Source: Nostoc sp. C052 | GTDB lineage: Bacteria; Cyanobacteriota; Cyanobacteriia; Cyanobacteriales; Nostocaceae | Direction: 5' to 3' | Assembly (NCBI RefSeq): GCF_013393905.1 | Contig: NZ_CP040272.1 | Location: 5,080,001 to 5,144,000, forward strand | DNA: 64,000 bases | Shown here: positions 45,889 through 54,424 of the stretch, piece by piece | Layout: the number at the start of each line of letters is the position of its first letter | Position numbering within the stretch: position 1 is the stretch's first letter | Notes under the pieces: model-generated | What the model was told of the DNA's origin: nothing | The model's database searches: none | Seen by the model: only the letters and a program-made list of their open reading frames with translations | Translations under genes and position numbers: made by a program

Positions 45889-46119
45889 CTACGAATTAAT
45901 GAAATGTTGTGCTAAGTCAGTTTCTCCTTTGAAACAGCCGATAAATTTACTTTGCTTGAGTTTAGCTAACTGATCTGTTTTTTGTTGCTGAAGTTGTTGA
46001 TAGCGCAGTTCAATCGAAGACTTAATTGCCTCTACTGTATCTTGGTCAGTCTCCTGTTGAATGTAGGCAAGCTTTTGAGCATATTTTTCATCTAGCTGAA
46101 TATCAAAATTCTTCATCAC
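45889..46119 (-). CDS. Small antitoxin-like protein, no partner toxin
   Basis: A 76-residue soluble helical protein: KNFDIQLDEKYAQKLAYIQQ, DTVEAIKSSIELRYQQLQQQ, then a tail SKFIGCFKGETDLAQHFINS. The closing FIGC-x-G-x-x-DLA pattern is seen in small antitoxins that pair with PIN-type toxins, where the tail binds the toxin. No toxin gene is next to it on either side. It could be an orphan antitoxin or a remnant. The assignment rests on that motif only. Confidence 0.55.
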   Translation of the reverse strand: MMKNFDIQLDEKYAQKLAYIQQETDQDTVEAIKSSIELRYQQLQQQKTDQLAKLKQSKFIGCFKGETDLAQHFINS

Positions 46120-46210
46120 TACTAACTTGGAACGTTTACCTAAAGTATATCGTCCGCGTCGAATCGTCTAGAATAAAACTCATTAGGTAACATCAGCACC
46201 ATCATTACTT

Positions 46211-46891
46211 ATGGTGAAATCAGACCCCCGTCAATTGCCTAGCAGTGCTGAACTTCCTTGTTCAGACGATACCCCTGTGGATAACGAAGACCAGAACTTT
46301 ATTCCTAACCTGCTTCTTTTCTTGCTGCAATATATTTGGGCAAACCGTAATGACTGGTTTTTCAGCGTGGATATGGGCGTTTACCATACTACAGGGGTTA
46401 GTCCACTTGTGCCGATTGTACCAGACGGATTTTTGAGCTTAGGTGTAGAACGTCGCAAGGAAGGTAAATCTCGTAAAAGCTATGTTGTTTGGGAAGAAAA
46501 CAATATTGTACCTATCTTGGCTTTAGAAATTGTTTCCTTAACTCCGGGTGGAGAATACGACAAAAAATTAGACACTTATGCCAAGTTAGGGGTACTGTAC
46601 TACATTATTTATAATCCAGAGTATTGGCAAAGAGACCGTCACCAACCTTTTGAAGTTTATCGCTTAGTAGATGGTAGCTATCAATTGCAAATTGGTGAAC
46701 CTTTTTGGATGCCAGAAATTGGTTTGGGAATCGGTAGAGAGCAATACGTATCTGGTAATATCCAGCGTCAGGTTTTGTATTGGTATGATCAACAAGGAAA
46801 TCGCTATCAAACTCCAGAAGAACAGTTAGAGTTAGCGCAAAAACAACTTGAGCGTTATCGTCAGCAATTTGGAGAATTGCCAGAAGATTGA
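46211..46891 (+). CDS. Uma2 family (DUF820) putative endonuclease
   Basis: A 226-residue protein of a second Uma2 subgroup, with PLVPIVPDGFLSLGVERRKE, PILALEIVSLTPGGEYDKKL and YAKLGVLYYIIYNPEYW. Asp in PDGFL and Glu in ALEIVS are the expected metal ligands. The C-terminal helix (PEEQLELAQKQLERYRQQFG) is charged and coiled-coil-like, as in many cyanobacterial members. Function is unknown. It is divergent from the antitoxin-like gene. Confidence 0.88.
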   Translation: MVKSDPRQLPSSAELPCSDDTPVDNEDQNFIPNLLLFLLQYIWANRNDWFFSVDMGVYHTTGVSPLVPIVPDGFLSLGVERRKEGKSRKSYVVWEENNIVPILALEIVSLTPGGEYDKKLDTYAKLGVLYYIIYNPEYWQRDRHQPFEVYRLVDGSYQLQIGEPFWMPEIGLGIGREQYVSGNIQRQVLYWYDQQGNRYQTPEEQLELAQKQLERYRQQFGELPED

Positions 46892-46961
46892 GGGGCGATT
46901 GCATTACTTAGAGTAAAACTGATTTAGTGCTTTAAAAGTATTGCTATTTTGACAACAATTT

Positions 46962-47234
46962 TTAGTTATTTAACATACTCTTTTTAAGAGCTTCACTCCA
47001 AACAAGCTCAAACTCACTTTCTGATATTTCATGTTCTGTTCCTAAACAAGTTTCTGATAGTGGTTGGTCGCACAAGGCTAGTCCTCTAGTTTCTGGATGA
47101 TAAGCTGTGTTAGATAAAAACCATTTATCCCCATAAATCTCAACTTGCCTGGAGGCCCAATCGCCATCAAATTCTATATAAGCAATCCCCATTCCTAAGT
47201 CAGATTCAGCCTCATGCTTAAAATATAACTTCAT
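46962..47234 (-). CDS. Hypothetical protein
   Basis: A 90-residue acidic, mostly beta protein: MKLYFKHEAESDLGMGIAYI, FDGDWASRQVEIYGDKWFLS and SESEFELVWSEALKKS. There are no catalytic motifs and no membrane segment. I do not recognise the family. It has a plausible ribosome site (AAGGAAAAA) before the ATG. Confidence 0.6.
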   Translation of the reverse strand: MKLYFKHEAESDLGMGIAYIEFDGDWASRQVEIYGDKWFLSNTAYHPETRGLALCDQPLSETCLGTEHEISESEFELVWSEALKKSMLNN

Positions 47235-47431
47235 AGCATTTTTCCTTAATTCTAATTACTCTGTCACTAATAGATAAATAATTGCTGAATTAAAATGTGA
47301 CAATTTCATCCAACTTTTCCTCCGACTTTTGCAACTGCATCACATAAAACTGCCGACTTCAGCCGACTGACAAAGCGAAGTGCGATCGCTTAGGCTATTG
47401 GGCATAGAGATACAAATTTAAGTATAAAAAT

Positions 47432-48367
47432 ATGCTTAATACCCTCAGCCCAATCACAGAAGACTTAGCAGGTCAAAGCTATCCCAGCCCTCACTACTTG
47501 CAAACACAGCGCCGCATTCGTTCACTCATAGACAAATATATTGCAGTCGAAAAACTACATGAACGTCTGCAAGATTTACCGATACAGTTTGCCAATCCCC
47601 AACCGCGTCCCTGGAAACTCATCGACTGGCAGACGATTAACCGCAATCAAATTATCGGCTTAGACGCAGAGGTATTTTTGTCTATATTGATAGGTGCGAT
47701 GGACACAGAAGCTCCCATTCGTGGCTATACCCAAACCAGTCGCCAGTATTTAGAAAAATTGCATCCTCAGATGGCTCGGTTTGTTGGTGGAACTGTCGGT
47801 GAAAATGGCGAGCAACTGGAACTTGGTTTGTGGGAAAAGGAAGAACGTCAGCACACACCTGCATTAATCAAAATCTACACCCAATTAACAGGCGAGAAAA
47901 TTACCCCAAAACTTCGGACTGTTAGAAGCTATCTCCCCACAGATGACGCCAACGAAGACTTATATCGCCACGGCTTACACCGCATTGCCACAGAATACGG
48001 TGCAACCTGTCTTTATATTTGGTTGATGGCTCACACCACTGGCGCACTCCAGGATGTTTTAGAGGAACTAGCACAAGATGAAATCAACCACATGACCAAA
48101 TTCTGGGGGTTTGGAGTCTGGAGTTTTCCTGATACTGGGTTGATGCGAATTGGACGCACACTGATTAAAACGCGATCGCCAAACTATCAGCGTAATAACC
48201 TCATACGTACCCTCCGCCGCATGATGGCTACCCTTAACTGGAATGCTTGGTCATTAACCAACAAAACAACTCTCCTCTTCACCTTCACTTACACAATGCA
48301 TCGCCTGTGGAGTTGGAACAACACCCTCACACCAGAGTACTTACAAAATTTATTTGAAACTAATTAG
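47432..48367 (+). CDS. Diiron ferritin-like protein (acyl-ACP desaturase-like)
   Basis: A 311-residue helical protein with a carboxylate-bridged diiron pattern. The candidate first ligand is Glu80 (GLDAEVFLSIL). Then come WEKEERQHTPALIKIY (Glu138-x-x-His141), Glu188 (RIATEYGATCLY) and AQDEINHMTKFWG (Glu217-x-x-His220). This two ExxH plus two Glu spacing fits the type 2 (soluble) fatty acid desaturase / ferritin-like superfamily. The substrate is unknown. It ends 23 bp before uppS, with a repeat between, suggesting a shared transcript. Confidence 0.8.
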   Translation: MLNTLSPITEDLAGQSYPSPHYLQTQRRIRSLIDKYIAVEKLHERLQDLPIQFANPQPRPWKLIDWQTINRNQIIGLDAEVFLSILIGAMDTEAPIRGYTQTSRQYLEKLHPQMARFVGGTVGENGEQLELGLWEKEERQHTPALIKIYTQLTGEKITPKLRTVRSYLPTDDANEDLYRHGLHRIATEYGATCLYIWLMAHTTGALQDVLEELAQDEINHMTKFWGFGVWSFPDTGLMRIGRTLIKTRSPNYQRNNLIRTLRRMMATLNWNAWSLTNKTTLLFTFTYTMHRLWSWNNTLTPEYLQNLFETN

Positions 48368-48390
48368 TCAAAACAAAGGACAAATAACAA

Positions 48391-49149
48391 ATGACAAATG
48401 ACAAATCAAGATTACCCACCGATTTAAATCCCCAAAAAATCCCCCAACATATCGCCGTCATCATGGATGGTAACGGACGATGGGCAACCAGCCGAGGATT
48501 ACCGCGCATCGCTGGACATCGCCAAGGAGCAAAAACACTCAAAGAACTATTGCGTTGCTGTAAGGATTGGGGAGTTAAAGCGTTGACAGCCTACGCTTTC
48601 TCAACAGAAAATTGGCAGCGTCCCGTTGAAGAAGTAGATTTTTTGATGCATTTGTTTGAGCGATTACTAAATCGCGAGTTGGCTCAGATGCATCGAGAAG
48701 GTGTGCGAATTTCCTTTATTGGAGATTTATCAGCTTTACCTAAGTCTCTACAAACAGAAATGGAACGTTCAATTGCAGAGACGTTGAACAATCAAGCAAT
48801 CCACTTTACTGTTGCAGTCAATTACGGTAGCCGCAACGAAATTACCAGAGTTTGCCGTCAAATAGCTCAACTCGTACAACAGGGCGAACTCAATGCCGAA
48901 CAAGTAAATGAAAGTCTTGTAGAACAACACCTCTACACCGTAGACACTCCAGAACCCGATTTGCTGATTCGTACTAGCGGTGAGATGCGATTGAGTAATT
49001 TCCTCTTGTGGCAAATGGCTTATACAGAGATGTATTTCACGGATATTCTTTGGCCAGATTTTAATCGAGAAGCATTTCATCAGGCTTTGTTGAGCTACCA
49101 AAATCGCGATCGCCGTTTTGGTCAAGTTAAAGCTTCATTATCAGCTTAG
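48391..49149 (+). CDS. uppS: Isoprenyl (undecaprenyl) diphosphate synthase
   Basis: A 252-residue cis-prenyltransferase. The substrate loop is HIAVIMDGNGRWATSRGLPR, with catalytic Asp, then GHRQGAKTLKELLR and TAYAFSTENWQRP. The C-terminal signature is PDLLIRTSGEMRLSNFLLWQ and YTEMYFTDILWPDF. It builds the C55 lipid carrier for cell wall and glycan synthesis. The start ATG lies in an ACAAATGACAAATGAC repeat. Confidence 0.96.
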   Translation: MTNDKSRLPTDLNPQKIPQHIAVIMDGNGRWATSRGLPRIAGHRQGAKTLKELLRCCKDWGVKALTAYAFSTENWQRPVEEVDFLMHLFERLLNRELAQMHREGVRISFIGDLSALPKSLQTEMERSIAETLNNQAIHFTVAVNYGSRNEITRVCRQIAQLVQQGELNAEQVNESLVEQHLYTVDTPEPDLLIRTSGEMRLSNFLLWQMAYTEMYFTDILWPDFNREAFHQALLSYQNRDRRFGQVKASLSA

Positions 49150-49381
49150 TGTACCAAACACCAAATATCGCCTCAAAATTAAACCGGATTTTTGCCATCA
49201 GCGATAAAGTAAAAGCACCCACATTACCACGATGGTATATGAGCGCTCACAAATAAAACATTATCGAGGATAATCTATCTGCTATGACAGACCGAAGTAA
49301 CTATAAGAATAGCAGGCACTGGGTAAATAAACTGCAAGGGTAGTTACAAATGTTTTGTTAAAAATATTACTTACCGTCAAT

Positions 49382-49897
49382 ATGATCCTAGATTTAGGCA
49401 AAATCCAATCGATTGCGAAATCATATTCTCCCCAAGAACTCTTTGCTGCCTTGGTTTGGCAGCGTCGATTCAATGAGTTTGATGGGGAAGAGGTAATTAC
49501 TGACCTTTCCAACCACAGAAATTTATGGGCAAGCTTTCTGTTCACAAAACCAATCTTTGCAACAGATGAAAACGGTTTAAGCTTTGGTGGTATGGTCGAT
49601 ACCCTCCTTGCAATGGCAAACTATCGTCCCATGCCTGAAACCAGCATAATCCATTTCATTGCTTATCCTGCCGATACACTATACATCCTGACAGAGAACC
49701 AAGATACAAAAGTGTCACAGCTTTTAGATTTAGGCAAAAAATGGCGAGCTGATTCAGTAGAAGTCACTGATGGCACAAATGAAGATTACGGTTTGCGGCT
49801 GAAGCGCCGACTTAGAACTAGATTGGAAGGAGCGCTATTAGGTGAAGATGTTCGCCAGGATTGTGATGCAGTAGTTGTTGCCTATTGGTGGGATTAA
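49382..49897 (+). CDS. Hypothetical protein
   Basis: A protein of 171 residues from ATG 49382; an upstream TTG in frame at 49355 looks less likely. Segments are MILDLGKIQSIAKSYSPQEL, FAALVWQRRFNEFDGEEVIT, FATDENGLSFGGMVDTLLAM and DCDAVVVAYWWD at the end. It is soluble, with an alpha/beta pattern. I do not recognise the family and no partner is evident. Confidence 0.65.
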   Translation: MILDLGKIQSIAKSYSPQELFAALVWQRRFNEFDGEEVITDLSNHRNLWASFLFTKPIFATDENGLSFGGMVDTLLAMANYRPMPETSIIHFIAYPADTLYILTENQDTKVSQLLDLGKKWRADSVEVTDGTNEDYGLRLKRRLRTRLEGALLGEDVRQDCDAVVVAYWWD

Positions 49898-50007
49898 ACT
49901 ACCCTAACCTTCCTAACATCATCTGTTAGGGTTTTGCCTCTAAAGCAAACTGCGACGCAAGGCTACAGGATAACTTTGGTGGTTAATAACAATATTGCCC
50001 TATATCA

Positions 50008-50934
50008 CTAATATCGTGACAAAAAAATCTTTACTCGATGCTGAACCCCACCAAGGTTTGTAGAATCTAAACCCACTAACCGAGATATAGATGGAAAGTG
50101 TCCTTTAGGTGCGTCTAAGCTGAAAGTATATTCTTCATATTTAACCCATTCATTATTAGCAAGACTTGCTAGCCATCCAACTTTATAAGCAAAGCGCTTA
50201 TAATCTTTTTTGGCTTGCCAAATACGTTGTTGGACGCTAAAACCAAATTTGCCTTCACTATATTGAACCCAGAGTTTATTAATAATATAAAGGTCATGAC
50301 GAGGAAACCTTTTAATTTCTCCATCATCTAACCAGCCTTCTTCTTCACGCTCACATATTTTGAGCATAGTAGAATAGGTTTCTTTATCAGCTTCCTGCCA
50401 TTTTTGTTCTGCTAGTAGTTCCTGCAATTTTCTGTAATCAATACCAGAAGTATGAGATACAAGAGTTAATTCTGCTGCCAATTGAGACAGATGCAACTGC
50501 ACATCTGATAAAGATTTAAGAACTGATGTTTGCGAATCTGTTTCCAAAATTTGAGATGGTAATTGAGATATTTGCTCTTTTATTTGAACTAATTCTTCGA
50601 GAATTCTATAATTTGAATTTTGTTCATCAGTCATAATTTCTTTCAAGGCTTGTAGTTCAGTTTGAGCGGCTAGTGAGGCTTTTTGAGTCTCAGCTAAGGT
50701 CATCTGAGCTTCTATTGCCGTTTCTTCAGTATTTGCCAATCGCTCCTGCATAGTCCGAAGCTCAGATTTTAATTCCTTTATTTCCGTTTGGAAGCTTGCA
50801 ATAGTTGATTCAATATTATGCATATTATTTGCTTTCATATCCTGCAACTCTTCACGGGTACGCCTGAGTTCTTCAATTGCTTTTTCGTAATATCCTAATG
50901 GCGTTTTCCAGTTATCATTACTTGCTTTGAACAT
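50008..50934 (-). CDS. Coiled-coil protein with C-terminal GUN4 domain
   Basis: A 308-residue protein. Residues about 15-120 are a heptad-rich coiled coil (EKAIEELRRTREELQDMKAN, EIKELKSELRTMQERLANTE). Residues about 163-295 are a GUN4 domain: DYRKLQELLAEQKWQEADKE, EIKRFPRHDLYIINKLWVQY, SEGKFGFSVQQRIWQ, KVGWLASLANNEWVKYEEYT and FSLDAPKGHFPSISRL. GUN4 binds protoporphyrin IX and Mg-protoporphyrin and activates Mg-chelatase; fused versions act as sensors of unknown type. It follows a coiled-coil gene by 18 bp in the same direction. Confidence 0.88.
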   Translation of the reverse strand: MFKASNDNWKTPLGYYEKAIEELRRTREELQDMKANNMHNIESTIASFQTEIKELKSELRTMQERLANTEETAIEAQMTLAETQKASLAAQTELQALKEIMTDEQNSNYRILEELVQIKEQISQLPSQILETDSQTSVLKSLSDVQLHLSQLAAELTLVSHTSGIDYRKLQELLAEQKWQEADKETYSTMLKICEREEEGWLDDGEIKRFPRHDLYIINKLWVQYSEGKFGFSVQQRIWQAKKDYKRFAYKVGWLASLANNEWVKYEEYTFSLDAPKGHFPSISRLVGLDSTNLGGVQHRVKIFLSRY

Positions 50935-50952
50935 AAAATAACTTTGCTTATT

Positions 50953-51870
50953 TTATTGCTTGTCTATTAATAACATTTGTGAAGACTTATCCTCTGATAT
51001 AACATTGTTTTTGAAATCATAATTATTCATGATACTACGCCAAAATTTACAAAGTAAACCATATTTTATCCAGTCTTTAATAGCTCGGTTTTTTAATTCT
51101 GGAGAATTTCTTACTAAAGCAGCCATCATAGCGGAATTTTGTTGTAATTGTCCATAAATTTTCAATACCTCGTCGATAGATGTTTTCTCATCTAACTTAC
51201 TCAGTTCATAGCATTCGCTTAACTCATAAAGTTCGATATCAGAAAATAGACCACCAGGCTTCCATGCTATTTTGAGCCTTTGTCTACATTTATCAAGAGG
51301 ACTGGGTAAACCGTGAACTAAATATTTTTTTAATTCATTCCGAATTAGTTCCAGTTTGCCATCTATCAGTTCAGATATTTTATCAACTATTTGATTAGCA
51401 TCTTGAAATAACTTATTTTCTAAATATTCGATTCTTTCCAAACTCTGCTCAATGCTGTTTTGAGACAAGCTAATCGCCTGCATTACAGCTAGTGACATTT
51501 GATTAATTCTATTTTCTAAATAAAAATTAGTTTTACTAATAGTCTCAGTGAGAGCTTGTTCACGAATTTTATCTATTTTCTCAAGGTGATGCTTAACTTT
51601 TTCATCTGCTGTATTTGACAGATATTTAATGTCAGCTTTAACCTTACTTTCTAATTCCTCGGTTCTTTCTATTGCATGATTAATGCTTTCTTGAGCTATA
51701 TAATCAAGCTTGTCAGCTAAAGGGTAAAGTTTGTCATCAAACAAGTTAGCTATTTCTTTGCTACTATCTCTGACAACCTCCTTAGCGGCACTCTCAAATT
51801 GTTTGACAAGACCTCCAAATAGCCATCCCATCATTTCTTTACACCCTTTTACACCATAACTAGCAAGCAA
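50953..51870 (-). CDS. Coiled-coil protein partner of the GUN4 gene
   Basis: A 305-residue protein. The N-terminal MMGWLFGGLVKQFESAAKEV may associate with membrane. A long helical part follows (IERTEELESKVKADIKYLSN, TADEKVKHHLEKIDKIREQA, SQNSIEQSLERIEYLENKLF). A distinct C-terminal region (PSPLDKCRQRLKIAWKPGGL, SPELKNRAIKDWIKYGLLCK) ends it. The start may be ATG of MMGW, 12-13 codons in. The family was not recognised. Tight spacing with the coiled-coil/GUN4 gene suggests the two proteins form a complex. Confidence 0.75.
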   Translation of the reverse strand: MLASYGVKGCKEMMGWLFGGLVKQFESAAKEVVRDSSKEIANLFDDKLYPLADKLDYIAQESINHAIERTEELESKVKADIKYLSNTADEKVKHHLEKIDKIREQALTETISKTNFYLENRINQMSLAVMQAISLSQNSIEQSLERIEYLENKLFQDANQIVDKISELIDGKLELIRNELKKYLVHGLPSPLDKCRQRLKIAWKPGGLFSDIELYELSECYELSKLDEKTSIDEVLKIYGQLQQNSAMMAALVRNSPELKNRAIKDWIKYGLLCKFWRSIMNNYDFKNNVISEDKSSQMLLIDKQ

Positions 51871-52006
51871 ATATCCTCACAAAAATAACACTCCTTTTCA
51901 GGAGTGTCGAGGATAAAATAATGACTAATAAATAAGTATAAATTCGGTGGACAATTATCGAATAATATTGTCTTTTTGCCCAAAATATTTTATGCAAAAC
52001 TGCTGT

Positions 52007-52060
52007 GATATCTATGATGCGCTACGCACTTTATTTTTGGCGTAGCGCATCATAGATATC
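52007..52060. repeat. Perfect 21-bp inverted repeat with 12-nt loop
   Basis: Arms 52007-52027 and 52040-52060 are exactly complementary (GATATCTATGATGCGC... and its inverse); the loop is ACTTTATTTTTG. It lies just after the small gene 52075-52239 on the minus strand and could terminate it, or be a dispersed GCGTAGCGC-type repeat. A smaller ACACTCC/GGAGTGT hairpin follows at about 51886-51905. Confidence 0.8.
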
Positions 52061-52074
52061 GCCTCACACATAAC

Positions 52075-52239
52075 CTAATTATTTCTTTTACCTGATTTAC
52101 CAGTTTTATTGGAAAGTTGGTGCTTTTGTATAACCCGCTCAATCTGGTAAGTCACCGCATCTATTCTATGTTTAACCTTATTAAAATCAATATTCACCCA
52201 AATATAGGCTTTGTCTGGTCTTTGTTGCTTATCGTTCAT
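52075..52239 (-). CDS. Small basic protein, 54 residues
   Basis: A minus-strand frame from ATG 52239 to TAG 52075 encodes a basic protein including MNDKQQRPDKAYIWVNIDF and NKVKHRIDAVTYQIERVIQK, ending KTGKSGKRNN. The middle could form a helix. The ribosome site is weak. It lies upstream of the coiled-coil/GUN4 pair on the same strand, separated by the perfect inverted repeat. It is listed because the composition looks protein-like, but it is uncertain. Confidence 0.4.
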   Translation of the reverse strand: MNDKQQRPDKAYIWVNIDFNKVKHRIDAVTYQIERVIQKHQLSNKTGKSGKRNN

Positions 52240-52442
52240 GTATTGCTTTACTTGTCAAGATATTTTGTTATATCTATACAATAGGGCTATCCTAATTTCT
52301 AAACTACTTTCTCTAGACGTATAAGTAAATATGCTTAATATTTGCTTAAGGTTTTATCTGCTAGAAGTTCAATCACTATTTACTAAAAGAGACGCGATAT
52401 TTCGCGCCTCTAAGAACCAAAATCAAAATTCTAAGTGTTAGC

Positions 52443-52760
52443 TTAAATCTTTGTTTGTAGATATTGCACCAACTGCGCTGCTTGCCTTACTCCCTCTATC
52501 CGATCCACAGGCTTACCCTCCTTAAACAATACCAAGGTTGGGAGAGATTCAATTTTATACTGAGTAGCCAATTCCGTGTATTTTTCTGTGTCAATTTTGA
52601 CAATCCGCAAGCGATCCTTAAGTTGATTATTGACTTGCTCTAAAATTGGCGTCATCATCTGACAGGGACCACACCATTCAGCGTAAAAATCTACTAATAC
52701 AGGTACATCAGAAGCAGACAGCATATCATCAAAGCTGTTAAATTCTTTTTGAGTTGCCAT
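52443..52760 (-). CDS. trxA: Thioredoxin
   Basis: A 105-residue thioredoxin from ATG 52760; a GTG four codons upstream is also in frame. VPVLVDFYAEWCGPCQMMTP holds the redox CGPC motif, followed by VNNQLKDRLRIVKIDTEKYT and IESLPTLVLFKEGKPVDRIE with the cis-proline. It reduces disulfides in target enzymes using ferredoxin-thioredoxin or NADPH-thioredoxin reductase. Subtype (m, x or y) is not decided here. Confidence 0.95.
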   Translation of the reverse strand: MATQKEFNSFDDMLSASDVPVLVDFYAEWCGPCQMMTPILEQVNNQLKDRLRIVKIDTEKYTELATQYKIESLPTLVLFKEGKPVDRIEGVRQAAQLVQYLQTKI

Positions 52761-52772
52761 TATGACACACAC

Positions 52773-53402
52773 CGATTTTCAATTGTTTGTTTCAATGGTA
52801 ATTCTTAGAAACTAAAATCGGTATAGGTTTATGGTTTTTGTTGGCAAAAGATTAGATTAGTTAATATAGACTGATTTGCTAACCAAAATATTAAATAATT
52901 ATAATAAAGAACGCATCTTGTTTTGGTTTGTGCATCTCCATTAGATATGTATTTAAACCTATTCTGAGCAACCAAATAATTATCAAGATATTCACGAGAG
53001 TGATGTCTACGATTGCTATAACTGCAACACTTACTAGTCTATTGAGTCAGGCTAATTATATTTCTTAGAATCATTCATCCATTTACAGAGAAACTAACTA
53101 TAGATATTTAATTATAGTAAAATGTTAATTCGTGTTAGTCGAGTTATGTAGAAATCTATTTGATTTGTGAGAATTGCAACTCACAGATCCCCGACTTCTT
53201 TAAGGAGTCGGGGATCTTGTTTCTGCGCTTTTGATTCAGTAGGGCTATATCTAGCTAAAAACGATATATAGTTATCTAATTTGTATCATGCTAGCAAGAT
53301 TGTCATCCCACAAGAGTTAGATATTATCTAGACAATATTCAGATGTTCCCGAAATCACCATAAGATAATTAGCGCAGTATTTCTAAGATTGAGGAACATT
53401 AA
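52773..53402. other. Divergent intergenic region with GATCCCCGACT hairpin repeat
   Basis: 630 bp between trxA and fabG. A strong hairpin (AGATCCCCGACT at 53185-53196 with AGTCGGGGATCT at 53206-53217) followed by TTG is a common Nostoc-type repeat and could terminate transcripts. There is no small gene that I can support; the rest is AT-rich promoter-like DNA. Confidence 0.6.
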
Positions 53403-54149
53403 ATGACACTATTACAAGATAAAGTCGCAATTATTACAGGTGCATCACGAGGAATCGGCCGCGCGATCGCAATTGAATTAGCCTCACAAGGAGCGATCGC
53501 AATTATTAATTATGCCAGTTCGAGTGCTGCTGCTGAGGCAGTTGTTACAGAAATTACAGATGCGGGAGGTCAAGCGATCGCGATCCAAGCTGACGTTTCT
53601 AAAATTGAGCAAGTAGAGACACTAGTTAAGACCGTCACTGAAAAGTTTAGTCGTGTGGATATCTTAGTCAACAATGCAGGTATTACCCGCGACAATCTGC
53701 TTTTGCGTTTGAAGACAGAGGATTGGCAAGCTGTGATAGACCTAAATCTAACTGGTGTTTTCTTATGTACACGTGCCATCAGTAAAATCATGCTGAAGCA
53801 GCGCTCAGGGCGAATTATCAACATTACTTCCGTTGCGGGGCTAATGGGCAATCCAGGCCAATCCAACTACAGCGCCGCCAAAGCAGGTGTAATCGGCTTC
53901 ACCAAAAGCGTTGCCAAAGAACTTGCGACTCGCGGAATCACCGTTAACGCCGTCGCCCCTGGATTCATCACCACCGATATGACCAGCGATCTCAATAACC
54001 CCGAAGATATTCTCAAATACATCCCACTCGGTCGCTTCGGTCAGCCTGAAGAAATCGCTGGTATGGTGCGCTTCCTCGCCGCCGATCCCGCCGCCGCCTA
54101 CGTTACCGGACAAGTTTTTAACGTCGATGGCGGTATGGTAATGGCTTAA
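53403..54149 (+). CDS. fabG: 3-oxoacyl-ACP reductase (FabG)
   Basis: A 248-residue classical SDR. The NADPH motif TGASRGIGRAIAIELASQG is at residues 12-30, followed by NNAGITRDNLLLRLKTEDWQ, INITSVAGLMGNPGQSNYSA (catalytic Ser and Tyr), AKAGVIGFTKSVAKELATRG and the ending FNVDGGMVMA. ITRDNLL and the DGGMxM tail are typical of true FabG, which reduces 3-oxoacyl-ACP in fatty acid synthesis. Confidence 0.95.
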   Translation: MTLLQDKVAIITGASRGIGRAIAIELASQGAIAIINYASSSAAAEAVVTEITDAGGQAIAIQADVSKIEQVETLVKTVTEKFSRVDILVNNAGITRDNLLLRLKTEDWQAVIDLNLTGVFLCTRAISKIMLKQRSGRIINITSVAGLMGNPGQSNYSAAKAGVIGFTKSVAKELATRGITVNAVAPGFITTDMTSDLNNPEDILKYIPLGRFGQPEEIAGMVRFLAADPAAAYVTGQVFNVDGGMVMA

Positions 54150-54377
54150 AGAGTACTGAGTTTATGTGGCGATCGCTGATTTAGACTGAAATTTAATCGC
54201 GATCGCACTCTTTCGTAGCATCCAGCCAAAACTTGAAATTGACCGCAAGATATTGGCTGAAATTCGCCACATCTGAGAATACCTGTTGTGGCAATAGCGC
54301 GGCAACAGTAAAATTGACTCTTTACTCTCCTTAGTTCATCCAGACATCAGCAGGTGTGCGGCTGCATTTAGTAGGGC

Positions 54378-54424
54378 TAGATGACCAATGACTAATGACT
54401 AATGACCAATGACCAATGACCAAT
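54378..54424. repeat. Tandem TGACCAATGAC / TAATGAC repeat
   Basis: A run of AATGACY units ends exactly at the stop codon of the minus-strand glycosyltransferase gene, so the repeat abuts or provides the end of that reading frame. Confidence 0.7.
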
